Shown piece by piece: positions 1 to 7,660 of a DNA stretch of 43,736 nt. Numbering within the stretch: the stretch's first letter is position 1; each line of letters begins with the position of its first letter. Origin of the DNA: Geitlerinema sp. P-1104 (lineage in GTDB: Bacteria; Cyanobacteriota; Cyanobacteriia; Cyanobacteriales; Geitlerinemataceae). The notes under the pieces are model-generated. The model saw only the letters and a list, made by a program, of their open reading frames with translations, was not told the origin of the DNA and ran no database searches. The translations under genes were made by a program, and so were the position numbers. The stretch lies in assembly GCA_012911965.1 (NCBI GenBank), contig SMDP01000009.1:1-43736 (forward strand). Direction: 5' to 3'.

Positions 1-96
1 TGTGATGGCTGGGATGAGATTCTGCGTTGGCAGTTGGATAGTCGCTATCGTCCTTGTAATTTAGTCTCGTTGATGCCGCGTTTGTTGGAGGAGTGA
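1..96 (+). CDS. C-terminal fragment of an unidentified protein
   Basis: An open frame runs from the first base of the window to a TGA at 94-96 and encodes the last 31 residues of a protein that begins outside the window. The tail contains WDEILRWQLDSRYRP and ends in LMPRLLEE. I do not recognise a family from so short a piece. It is convergent with the toxin-antitoxin pair that follows, with about 50 bases between the two stops. The coding call rests only on the open frame reaching the edge. Confidence 0.4.
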   Translation, partial: CDGWDEILRWQLDSRYRPCNLVSLMPRLLEE

Positions 97-147
97 GGGG
101 GATTTTGATCTAGAAATGGAACCAGAGTAACTCAGTCCAGGTTCAAA

Positions 148-551
148 TTACCCAATGATAGATGGATAGAATTTTGCAATTTTTGTATCTGCTGTCATAA
201 TTGATGATTGAGTCATTTGGGCGATCGCCACGACAACACGATCTGCTGGGTCGCGATGTTCCCAATTGAGTTGCACGGTTTCTAACCAAATATCTTCGTC
301 GATAGGTACAATGGTCACAACATCTGACTGTTTCAGTGCGGCGACGTAGTCTTCAACTTTAACCCCTAAATCCAGTTTGTTTCGCTTTACTTTTAGGGCA
401 ATCTCCCAAATCGCAATAGAAGGAACATAGCCATTTTTTCTTGTTCCATCACCTCGCAAGCTTGTCTAGCAGCTTGCGACAGTTTCTCTGGATCTAAACT
501 CCACCAAATCAAGGCACAAGTGTCTAGGATAATGCTTAACTTTCTTGCCAT
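148..551 (-). pseudogene. VapC-type PIN-domain toxin, frameshifted in an A6 run
   Basis: The ATG at 551 overlaps the last codons of the antitoxin gene and opens a PIN domain: ILDTCALIWW carries the first catalytic Asp. The frame breaks at a run of six A (minus strand; T6 at 434-439), and the rest (VPSIAIWEIALKVKRNKLDLG, then HRDPADRVVVA and TADTKI with the other acidic residues) lies in the next frame down to 148. One extra A would give a single reading frame of 135 codons, the usual VapC length. PIN toxins are ribonucleases neutralised by the partner antitoxin. The break may be a real mutation, a sequencing error in a homopolymer, or slippage on the A run. Family assignment is strong; whether active protein is made is unknown. 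Confidence 0.75.
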
Positions 552-766
552 TCTTCTACCGTGGGTTGGGTCAAATCTTCAAAATACTGAACTTTTCCCC
601 TCATTTTCCCAAATAGTTCTGCTGTTGTTGGAGATTTCTGATACGGAGAAATTTTAAGAATTGGCTGGCTATCTTCAGTCACTAAAACTTCCTCACCTCC
701 TGACTGAATTTGTTCTAGGATTTCTAGGAAGTTATCTGTGATTTCACTCTTGTCAATGGTTTTCAT
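536..766 (-). CDS. Phd/YefM-like antitoxin
   Basis: This 76-residue protein starts MKTIDKSEITDNFLEILEQI and continues with GEEVLVTEDSQPILKISPY, the fold-defining pattern of Phd/YefM antitoxins (N-terminal DNA-binding part). The C-terminal part, ending in TVEEWQES, would wrap around the toxin. The gene precedes and overlaps the VapC-type toxin, the usual antitoxin-first order, and would repress its own operon. It lies 38 bases downstream of the CARF-RelE gene at the end of the CRISPR operon, so it may also receive read-through from there. If the toxin frame is truly broken, this is an orphan antitoxin. Confidence 0.8.
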   Translation of the reverse strand: MKTIDKSEITDNFLEILEQIQSGGEEVLVTEDSQPILKISPYQKSPTTAELFGKMRGKVQYFEDLTQPTVEEWQES

Positions 767-804
767 AGTTGAATGCTTGTGTTTGTCTAGTGAACACTTT
801 TAGC

Positions 805-1968
805 TTAGTGTCTTATCTCTTCTTTTCCTTCTACGTGATTGTGAGTTCCATAATATCGCAACAGGAGTTTATCATCCTGTTGCTCGCAGCTAATTCGCTG
901 ACTCAAGTTTACACGAAAATGGTCGATTTTTTTGTTCTTGGGGGTTCCTTTATAGCGTGTATAGTTAAACATTGAACCCAAGCTGCTTGTGTCTCCTTTA
1001 GAGTCTATTAACAGTTTTGATACCTTCACTAAATCTTCTTGAACTCTAGAGCGTTCAATGGCACTGGTGATAGCCTTATAATCTGCCTTAAAGGAATCTC
1101 GATAGGCAAGATAGGGTAACTCTAGTAACTCTGAAGATAGGAGTTTTACTTTACATTGATTCCAGACTAATTGTCCCCAAAGTGAAAGCATAACTTCTGG
1201 TTCTCCAGCGGGATAAATCATAGATTCTGGAATCCCCTGTAACGCTTCAATGGAGATGGTTGCTCCCGCCGCCATCAACGCCAGTTGTTGTTTATAGCGA
1301 CTGAGTCCCTCGTAATCAACGGTAATCGGAAGTCGTGGAATTGTTATAAGTTCTGACCGTTCTCCTTCAAAAATATAGATAATTTCGTCAGCGTAAAACA
1401 TACCAATGGTATTTAAGTAGCCTTGGAGGCTCTTGAAGCCGCCAACTAGATTAAAACAAATTTTTGATTGTGGTTTATCCCGTAAAGGTTTAATAGTTTC
1501 TTCGAGCCAGCCAATGAGATTGTCTATGCCATCAGAAAACTTTTGAGTGCTTACCGTGGATAAGTTATCTGGTGCATAACTATCAACTAAAAGTCCTTGA
1601 GACAGAAGAAAGTCTTTGACAATTTGTGCGGTGGTAATTCCCTGATAGGTATCTGTTGCAATCAACCAATGAAAGTCACCGGGTCTGGATTCTCCGGCCA
1701 GGTCGTCATGGTAAAATCCATAAATTCCATTTAGTTCAGCACTGGCACGACGAATGGCTTGGATATTACTGTCTTGGAGTTTTTGGACCGCTCGCTCTCC
1801 CAAAATTGAGATGATTTGTCGAACTTCACTATCACCTGGAAGTTCAGTGTCTTTAAGGTTTGCACTATCTCGTAATTTTGGATACCAGGTTTTTTCCTCA
1901 CTGTTGTTGCGATTGATTTGATTGGTCAGTAGGCTGGTTCCGATGGTGGATAAAATCGTGGTTGACAT
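805..1968 (-). CDS. CARF domain fused to RelE-like domain (Cami1-type type III CRISPR effector)
   Basis: The 387-residue protein has two parts. Residues 1-215 are a CARF domain of the APE2256/TIGR02619 type: GTSLLTN at 10-16, NLVGGFKSLQGYL at 173-185 (the second ligand-binding motif), then YADEIIYIFE and IPRLP. Residues about 288-387 resemble a RelE-family mRNA interferase: YRDSFKADYKAI at its start, then FRVNLSQRISC and KLLLRYYGTHNHVE, the strands that end RelE toxins. CARF-RelE proteins of the Cami1 type cut mRNA at the ribosome after binding cyclic oligoadenylate made by Cas10. The gene starts two bases after the cas6 stop and is the last CRISPR gene of the operon. The CARF call is firm. 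The RelE call rests on motif order and position, and catalytic residues were not aligned. Confidence 0.82.
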   Translation of the reverse strand: MSTTILSTIGTSLLTNQINRNNSEEKTWYPKLRDSANLKDTELPGDSEVRQIISILGERAVQKLQDSNIQAIRRASAELNGIYGFYHDDLAGESRPGDFHWLIATDTYQGITTAQIVKDFLLSQGLLVDSYAPDNLSTVSTQKFSDGIDNLIGWLEETIKPLRDKPQSKICFNLVGGFKSLQGYLNTIGMFYADEIIYIFEGERSELITIPRLPITVDYEGLSRYKQQLALMAAGATISIEALQGIPESMIYPAGEPEVMLSLWGQLVWNQCKVKLLSSELLELPYLAYRDSFKADYKAITSAIERSRVQEDLVKVSKLLIDSKGDTSSLGSMFNYTRYKGTPKNKKIDHFRVNLSQRISCEQQDDKLLLRYYGTHNHVEGKEEIRH

Positions 1969-1970
1969 AC

Positions 1971-2780
1971 TTAGCAGTCCTTTGAGGTTTCCTTACAGTC
2001 TGAAGGTTGTTGGCGAAGTTGATACTGACTATATCCCATTCCAAGCCGGGTTTTGGCGCCAGTTCCGCAAAAGTTGCTATAGTGAACGAGTAAGTTGGCA
2101 ACTTGGCTGATGAGGGGGTCGGTGCGTCGGGGAATTTGTAAGGTGATTTCGCCGAGAAACCCGGTCACGAAGGAGCGGTAGACTTGAAAACGGGCACTTT
2201 TGATGTTGTGGTATTTGAGGGCGATCGCCTCTTCTAAGTAGTCTAACAGATCGTAACTCCCGAGATAGACGGGTCCAAATTCATTCCAGCGATCGAGCCA
2301 ACTTTGAAACAGCAGACGCGGTAGGGGGAGGGGGAGGTACGTTCGTTTTTGGGAGAAGCTGGTGGGGGTTAGGAAGTTGAGGTTGAATTGTCGTTCGGGT
2401 TCGGGTTCGTTGGCGATGAGTTCTGTATAGAGTTGGTCGTACGTTGTGATATCTTGGTGGCGATCGCACACTCGAAATTGAGATCCCAAAAATTCTAAGG
2501 TTTCTCCTAAGTCTAGGTTGAAAATGGCTTTGGAGGTCGTCTCAGATAAGCCAGACAGGGAGAGGTGATAGGGTTGTTCGGGATGAAAGGTGACAAATTC
2601 GGGGGTGCGGGTGGCGGAACCGACGAGTCCGGAAAAGGTCAAGCTGGGGGTTTGTTGTCCTCCCATGTCTAACTCCAGTCGTTCGTGGAGATGTTTCACC
2701 AGTTCGAGGTGGTAGCTACGGGGGAGAACGGCGGTCTCGGATGGGGTTAGGGTCCAGTGCGATCGGATAAGCATTATCAT
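1971..2780 (-). CDS. cas6: Cas6 family CRISPR RNA endoribonuclease
   Basis: A 269-residue RAMP protein ending with the glycine-rich loop FCGTGAKTRLGMGYSQY typical of Cas6. Upstream parts also fit: SHWTLTPSETAVLPRSYHLELVKHLH at the N-terminus and LTFSGLVG. Cas6 cuts precursor CRISPR RNA within repeats and supplies guides to the Csm complex. The start ATG at 2780 overlaps the stop of the DUF4435 gene (ATGA), so the two are probably translationally coupled; an ATG two codons further in is also possible. The gene sits between the ATPase/DUF4435 pair and the CARF-RelE gene. An active cas6 implies that a repeat array exists elsewhere in the genome. Confidence 0.88.
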   Translation of the reverse strand: MIMLIRSHWTLTPSETAVLPRSYHLELVKHLHERLELDMGGQQTPSLTFSGLVGSATRTPEFVTFHPEQPYHLSLSGLSETTSKAIFNLDLGETLEFLGSQFRVCDRHQDITTYDQLYTELIANEPEPERQFNLNFLTPTSFSQKRTYLPLPLPRLLFQSWLDRWNEFGPVYLGSYDLLDYLEEAIALKYHNIKSARFQVYRSFVTGFLGEITLQIPRRTDPLISQVANLLVHYSNFCGTGAKTRLGMGYSQYQLRQQPSDCKETSKDC

Positions 2781-3739
2781 GAGTCGATTTGATTGGCCAA
2801 CATTTCAATAACTTCACGAGGGTAAACACAAGCTTCATTAGCAGAATGTTTTGCCCAAGTGGTTCGAAGTGTATGGTCTCTGCGTTCATAGTTTGTTAGT
2901 TTTCGAAGGCTTTTATTAAATTGATCAGTCGGACATTGCTCGAAAAAACATCTTAAATAAACTAACCAAACAAACTTTATTCCAAGATGACCATGACAGA
3001 TCCATTTATGGATTTGTTGTTTGCTAGAAATTATTTCAACAAATTTGTATATTTCAAAAAAAAGACTCTCAACCTCCGGTTGTTTGAACTTTTTTTCCCT
3101 TACGACAATCTCGATCCACTCTTGCTGGTCTAATTTTACTTCATTTTCGCATAAATGCAATAATGTCCAGTAGCGATTATCTAAAAAGGATTTATCACAC
3201 TTCTGGATCATTTTAAGCTCCTTAGCAGCTAAACTAATTGCAGCCGACCATTTTAAAGCATCATCAAATACGTTCTCAAATTCAACAATTGCTTTATAAA
3301 AAAACTCACTCTCACTCAACTCTTCAAAAACATCTTTGATAATCAACCGATTTAAAAAGTAATTTTCTAAAGAATGACCTCTTGTCCAAATAAGTCTTTC
3401 TTGTTGGTAGTGTCCCTGCAAAGTGTCTTCAATTGTTGTTTCGATTACAAATCTTCTAAATTCACGATCAACAAAAGTGATGAGTTTATTAGAACAGGAT
3501 TGCCCCCGAACTTTTTGAGCAATGTACTCAATTCTTTCTCTATTTTCAGGGTGATCTGGAACTTCATGTATCATTTCACCCGTATCAATATCAATCACTA
3601 AGTCTTGATTTATGTCAAAACGATAAAACAAAGCTATGAAAGCTTTTCTATCAGAACTTCCCTCCACTAATAAATGCTGATTGTTACTCATTTGTAAATA
3701 ACGGATGTACTCGTCCGGAGTATATTTTGACTGAGTCAT
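2777..3739 (-). CDS. DUF4435 TOPRIM-like protein, PARIS AriB-like
   Basis: This 320-residue protein carries the DUF4435 signature: HLLVEGSSDRKAF (Glu26, the first TOPRIM acid), ITFVDREF (Asp91) and WTRGHSLENYFLN around residues 118-130. DUF4435 is a TOPRIM-related domain that in PARIS (AriB) is a nuclease held inactive by the partner ATPase AriA. The second acidic motif here is D-R-E where D-x-D is usual. The gene follows an AAA ATPase by 12 bases and overlaps cas6 by four. The coding sequence is visibly more AT-rich than the cas genes, suggesting separate acquisition. Family is clear. Equivalence to AriB is inferred from pairing, order and size. Confidence 0.82.
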   Translation of the reverse strand: MTQSKYTPDEYIRYLQMSNNQHLLVEGSSDRKAFIALFYRFDINQDLVIDIDTGEMIHEVPDHPENRERIEYIAQKVRGQSCSNKLITFVDREFRRFVIETTIEDTLQGHYQQERLIWTRGHSLENYFLNRLIIKDVFEELSESEFFYKAIVEFENVFDDALKWSAAISLAAKELKMIQKCDKSFLDNRYWTLLHLCENEVKLDQQEWIEIVVREKKFKQPEVESLFFEIYKFVEIISSKQQIHKWICHGHLGIKFVWLVYLRCFFEQCPTDQFNKSLRKLTNYERRDHTLRTTWAKHSANEACVYPREVIEMLANQIDS

Positions 3740-3751
3740 ACTAAAAATAAT

Positions 3752-5134
3752 CTATTTTTGTTCTTGATTTGACACATACGTAATTTCGTCTTCATTTTCA
3801 ATATCTTCACCCTCTAAAAAATTTTCAGAATTTCTATATAAAGGAGCCTTATTCCATAAACTAATATCGGTAAATCTAAGATTTAAGGCTTGGAAACTTC
3901 CATCATGATTTGCTCCAATAACTGGTGAGTGGGTGCAGGCAATAATCTGCTTGTTTTGTAGATGTTTCTCTAGGCTGTGTATCAGTTTTCGTTGCCAATC
4001 TACATGAAGAGAGATTTCTGGCTCATCAATCAGTACTAAGGATTGCGATCTTAGATAAATTGCTGTATAAATTAATGTTACAACTTGACGTTCACCAGAA
4101 GAAAGAATATTCCAATTCTCATTCGTTTCTTGATTTGACTCTCGTCGTCCTGAAAACAGGCTAAATGACAGTCGTAACTTTTTGCTATTTTCATCTGGGA
4201 CGATCTGTAGCTTTTTTCCTACAAGAAAGCCATTAACAGTATCTAAATAATGTTTTATTCTGGAGAAATTATGTTCTTCTGCTTCAACGATTTCTTTCAT
4301 TGCATTACGATAAATTATTAGCAGCTTGGAAAAGGAGTGCTTTTCAAGCTTATCTTTATTTTCAATAATGTCGAAAATTTCTTGTCTAATATCAGTCCCT
4401 AAGACCGAGTTATCTAAAGGATACTTTTTAATATTCTCTGCAAGTTCTTGGATTTCTTCAAGAATTTTATCGGGATCTGCTTCCTCACTATTTTGGTCAT
4501 CCGATATAGTAGAAAAAATTTCTCGAAAGCTTTCTGCTAAAACTTTTCGATCAATATCAGATAAGATTGAACGTGCAATCTCTAGTTCTCGTGAAAGTTC
4601 CGCTTCAACTTCAGAGATAGATGGATAGTTAATGATGGGAACAAAATTTCCGAAAATATCTCGTGAAAATTTAGTTAGACTTATTTCACGTTGTGAGTCT
4701 TGGAATTTTAGTTTTTCACGATTAGATAGATACCAAGCTTCAACCATTGACCGGAATGATGGAAAGTAAAGTGCGTTATTTCTTATGGCATGAAATTCAG
4801 AATCTTTGCTTATTCTTATTTCACGTCGAGTTTGGTTATCTACATAATATATGGCTTCACTGTTTTTATCGTATTTTTTGGCGTCTTGGTCTTCGTCTTC
4901 TTTTTTTAGACAAAAGATTTTACCATCAGAAAACTCAAATCTCATCCATTTAAAGGGCAGTTCATAAAATCTAGCATAATCTTCATTGATGAAATTTGAT
5001 ATGATATGTAGGAAAGTGGTTTTGCCTACGCCATTTTCACCATAAATGACATTGACACCTTTTTGGAAACTTTGCTCGATATCAAACCGTTCATAAAGAC
5101 CAACAATTTTACAGTGGCTCAGGTAAGAAAACAT
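3752..5134 (-). CDS. AAA_15/OLD-like ATPase, PARIS AriA-like
   Basis: A 460-residue ABC-type AAA ATPase. Walker A GENGVGKTT lies at 32-40, followed by ALYFPSFRS at 121-129. A coiled-coil-like charged middle spans about 170-300. The signature LSSGERQ is at 344-350, Walker B LVLIDEPE at 366-373, and the switch histidine in ACTHSP at 399-404. All catalytic motifs are intact. Such ATPases pair with nucleases as sensors in OLD, Gabija and PARIS systems. The DUF4435 partner immediately downstream points to PARIS, where AriA has a similar size and comes first. The 142 bases separating it from csm5 are the longest gap in this operon, and no good Shine-Dalgarno precedes the ATG. Base composition is AT-rich compared with neighbours. 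Confidence 0.85.
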   Translation of the reverse strand: MFSYLSHCKIVGLYERFDIEQSFQKGVNVIYGENGVGKTTFLHIISNFINEDYARFYELPFKWMRFEFSDGKIFCLKKEDEDQDAKKYDKNSEAIYYVDNQTRREIRISKDSEFHAIRNNALYFPSFRSMVEAWYLSNREKLKFQDSQREISLTKFSRDIFGNFVPIINYPSISEVEAELSRELEIARSILSDIDRKVLAESFREIFSTISDDQNSEEADPDKILEEIQELAENIKKYPLDNSVLGTDIRQEIFDIIENKDKLEKHSFSKLLIIYRNAMKEIVEAEEHNFSRIKHYLDTVNGFLVGKKLQIVPDENSKKLRLSFSLFSGRRESNQETNENWNILSSGERQVVTLIYTAIYLRSQSLVLIDEPEISLHVDWQRKLIHSLEKHLQNKQIIACTHSPVIGANHDGSFQALNLRFTDISLWNKAPLYRNSENFLEGEDIENEDEITYVSNQEQK

Positions 5135-5156
5135 GACAAAAAAAGCAATAGCGAGA

Positions 5157-5165
5157 TTGTATCAG
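5157..5165 (-). promoter_or_regulatory. candidate extended -10 promoter for the ATPase/DUF4435 pair
   Basis: On the minus strand this reads TGATACAAT, an extended -10 (TGn plus TACAAT), about 23 bases upstream of the ATPase ATG. No convincing -35 hexamer sits 17 bases further up, as is allowed for extended -10 promoters. It lies in the only long gap of the operon and could let the ATPase module be expressed apart from the csm genes. Confidence 0.3.
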
Positions 5166-5276
5166 ATAACAAAAGCTAGGATAGCTTGAGATACTATACT
5201 CCATTTAGACAAACCATAGTACCCGGCTTTGCCAATGGACTTGTAGAAATGACTACTGCCATCCATGCTCGATTAA

Positions 5277-6563
5277 CTAATTATAGTTCAGTTTTACCCA
5301 ACCGGGAAGATATTTAATTTCTCCCTTGGGATCATAAACCGTCCGTCGAGACTTGGGTGCTTCAAATCCTGGTGCTTTAATTCCACAAGTATCACGAATT
5401 TTTTCAACCAACTCGTCAGCAAACCTCAAGTTGACTGTAGTTCCCCGCATCCCAGTTCCCCAGCCTAGCCGCAAACTATAGGGACAAGCTTCTGGCTCAT
5501 AAAATCGCCGAACTTCAGCAAAATCTAAATTTCGTCCCTTAGCATTCGGGTTATTTTTAATGACGTTCCAATAGTCATGCTCAAAATCCCACTGTTCCTG
5601 TGCAAACTCTTGACAAATCGCTAATAACTCATCTAGGTTTGTGAACGGGATTTTCATTCCCTGACTATGGCGAAACCAAGAGAGCATCTCAGAGTCAACT
5701 GTTATTGTAAACGTCGTTCTGATGTTACGAACCATTTCGGCGTAAATAGAGGCTCGATACTTGGCATCTTGCTGATTAAAACGACTAGAGACCAATACTT
5801 CCGCCACAACTGGAATATTACAGGTAATCTTTTTCCCTTTCGTTGTTTTAACGGTATGTTCTAATAGAGGAGTAGAATCGCTTACTCTAATGGCACGCAT
5901 GAAGTCCGTATTCGGTCCCATTCTCGAGTGAACAGGTTTGTTTTGGTAGCGCAAATCAAAGTCGGTGAACAGACTATCCATAAACAACTCATCGTCTAAA
6001 AACTTTTGCTGATACTTGTTTAAACCTCGAACTCCTAGACGACGGTTAAGCGTTTTCTCGATCGCACTGACTCGGCTTTGTCTGGGAACATTATATTGAT
6101 CAGAATGTTTCAGTAAATAGTAGGCGATCGCCGTGCGAATTGCACCTTTAATCGATGACCCCGGAATATAAAAAGCTCCCATCCCATTGCGAATCATGGG
6201 TCGCAAGTCCGTAATTCTCTGATTGGGCCATTTCCGACTCACGCGATGTTTTGGAAAAATTGGTTCTCCCTGTTCATCCTTCGCAAATTGCCAGTCGTCA
6301 CCAAAAGCATCTTCAAGTAGCTCAGCAATACTGTCACGACCCTCGACACAACGAATATAGTCATTTAAATAACCACGTTCCAACAACGCCTTCGCTAAAG
6401 CGTCCAGGTTTGCCAGATAGACTCGCCTGGGGGTTTGCACATATTCAAAGGGGTTGAGTCGTTGCACCTCAGAACCAATGTGAATCATTGGACTGGTGAG
6501 ACGAATGGTTTTCGACTCAAATACATCGGGTTTGTGTAACACCACCGGGTTAGACTGGGTCAT
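5277..6563 (-). CDS. csm5: type III-A RAMP protein Csm5
   Basis: From the ATG at 6563 the protein is 428 residues and begins MTQSNPVVLHK. It has the RAMP motif YIPGSSIKGAIRTAIAYYLL and ends with LRLGWGTGMRGTTVNL, the glycine-rich element of Csm5. Csm5 caps the 3-prime end of the guide RNA on the Csm backbone and helps crRNA maturation. I chose the internal ATG because it overlaps the csm4 stop as ATGA; the longer frame from 6602 would overlap csm4 by 43 bases. It is the last of the csm block, and a 142-base gap follows it. Confidence 0.9.
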   Translation of the reverse strand: MTQSNPVVLHKPDVFESKTIRLTSPMIHIGSEVQRLNPFEYVQTPRRVYLANLDALAKALLERGYLNDYIRCVEGRDSIAELLEDAFGDDWQFAKDEQGEPIFPKHRVSRKWPNQRITDLRPMIRNGMGAFYIPGSSIKGAIRTAIAYYLLKHSDQYNVPRQSRVSAIEKTLNRRLGVRGLNKYQQKFLDDELFMDSLFTDFDLRYQNKPVHSRMGPNTDFMRAIRVSDSTPLLEHTVKTTKGKKITCNIPVVAEVLVSSRFNQQDAKYRASIYAEMVRNIRTTFTITVDSEMLSWFRHSQGMKIPFTNLDELLAICQEFAQEQWDFEHDYWNVIKNNPNAKGRNLDFAEVRRFYEPEACPYSLRLGWGTGMRGTTVNLRFADELVEKIRDTCGIKAPGFEAPKSRRTVYDPKGEIKYLPGWVKLNYN

Positions 6564-7660
6564 GATTGAACCTCTGATAACTCTTTTACTCGAACTGGAC
6601 AACTTAAGGCGACACCACTTCGATACACGGGATGTTTGGCTCGATAGCGGTTAAACTCACTGGGGGTCACCTCTGCCAGTTTTCCTTGAGGTTTGTATTT
6701 AAATAACGACCCTTCCAGAAACATGGTGACAGATTTGCGACGGAGGTTCATTCCCGAAGGAGAACCCGATAGCCACCCTCGTCGTTCTCGCAGTTCGTAA
6801 TAACTTTCACGTAAGCGGGAGTCATCCCAGGGAATATCGTCCCAATATAAACTGAGTAAACAGTGGTGACTCGAAGGTTGGGGAGGATTGAAGAGTTGTT
6901 CTAACTGTGGGGGTAGGGTAGTCCAGTCAAACTCAAATCGTCCTGCACCCCGAGAACGCCGTCCGCCAAGTCCTTCTTCGCTAAGGAGTTGTAAGGCAGC
7001 TTGCAAGGATTGTTCAAGTTCTGGGTTCCGTTGGGGAAACTCAATCAGACAATATAATCCTGCTTGCTGTTTCTCCTGATTGACGAATTGGACAAATCCA
7101 GTTTTATAAAGGTTAGTTGCGGCGGTTCGGCGATCAATCGCAACTTGAGGGAGTTTATGCTCTTGAAAGGCTGATTTCTTGTAGTCAAAGACTCCTGACT
7201 GTCGTAAGAAATTTTGGTTGAAATTCGTGTTTTGGGTTTCCGCGATGAGTTCTTCTTGGTCTTGTTTGCTAAAACCTTCTTCTTGATACCAACGACGCCA
7301 AATTTTGACGGGGAGATAGTGAAGCTTTTTGTAAGTTTTGAAGAAAGCTAAGTCATCGTCAGGGTAGTGGTGGGGATGATGTCGGGGTTTGGGAAGATAA
7401 AAGATATCTGATTGGTCTTGTTGACGATAGACAAAGGTGGAGCTAAGACGAAAGGGGGGTGAGGAACTATTGTGAAATTCCCCGAGAAGCTGTTCAACCG
7501 CCTCAGCTCCCCAGAGACGTGCATAAAGGCTAATCCAAGCACTAAATAGTCCATCAGAACTGAGTCGTTCGCTGGTTTCTTCAATCCCGATCCCCACTTC
7601 GCCAAAGTGAACGGGATTGTTACCAAAGTTAAGTTTTACCAATCGGCGATCGCTCATCAC
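6560..7660 (-). CDS. csm4: type III-A RAMP protein Csm4
   Basis: A 366-residue Cas5-group RAMP protein. It begins with the strand VKLNFGNNPVHFGEVGIGIE, includes FYLPKP and KTYKKLHYLPVKIW, and carries the glycine-rich loop GLGGRRSRGAGRFEF in the second half. Near the end is YRSGVALSCPVRVKE. Csm4 binds the 5-prime tag of the crRNA and contacts Cas10. The start is a GTG at 7660 that overlaps the csm3 stop (GTGA); an ATG follows immediately at 7657. The overlap at both ends with csm3 and csm5 shows a tightly coupled operon. Confidence 0.9.
   Translation of the reverse strand: MMSDRRLVKLNFGNNPVHFGEVGIGIEETSERLSSDGLFSAWISLYARLWGAEAVEQLLGEFHNSSSPPFRLSSTFVYRQQDQSDIFYLPKPRHHPHHYPDDDLAFFKTYKKLHYLPVKIWRRWYQEEGFSKQDQEELIAETQNTNFNQNFLRQSGVFDYKKSAFQEHKLPQVAIDRRTAATNLYKTGFVQFVNQEKQQAGLYCLIEFPQRNPELEQSLQAALQLLSEEGLGGRRSRGAGRFEFDWTTLPPQLEQLFNPPQPSSHHCLLSLYWDDIPWDDSRLRESYYELRERRGWLSGSPSGMNLRRKSVTMFLEGSLFKYKPQGKLAEVTPSEFNRYRAKHPVYRSGVALSCPVRVKELSEVQS

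Noticed and set aside
769-975. Plus-strand open frame opposite the end of the CARF-RelE gene
   Set aside because: It mostly mirrors the coding strand of a well-supported gene and matches nothing.
5135-5276. Possible CRISPR repeat remnant between csm5 and the ATPase gene
   Set aside because: No unit recurs within the 142 bases, and nothing similar was seen elsewhere in the window.
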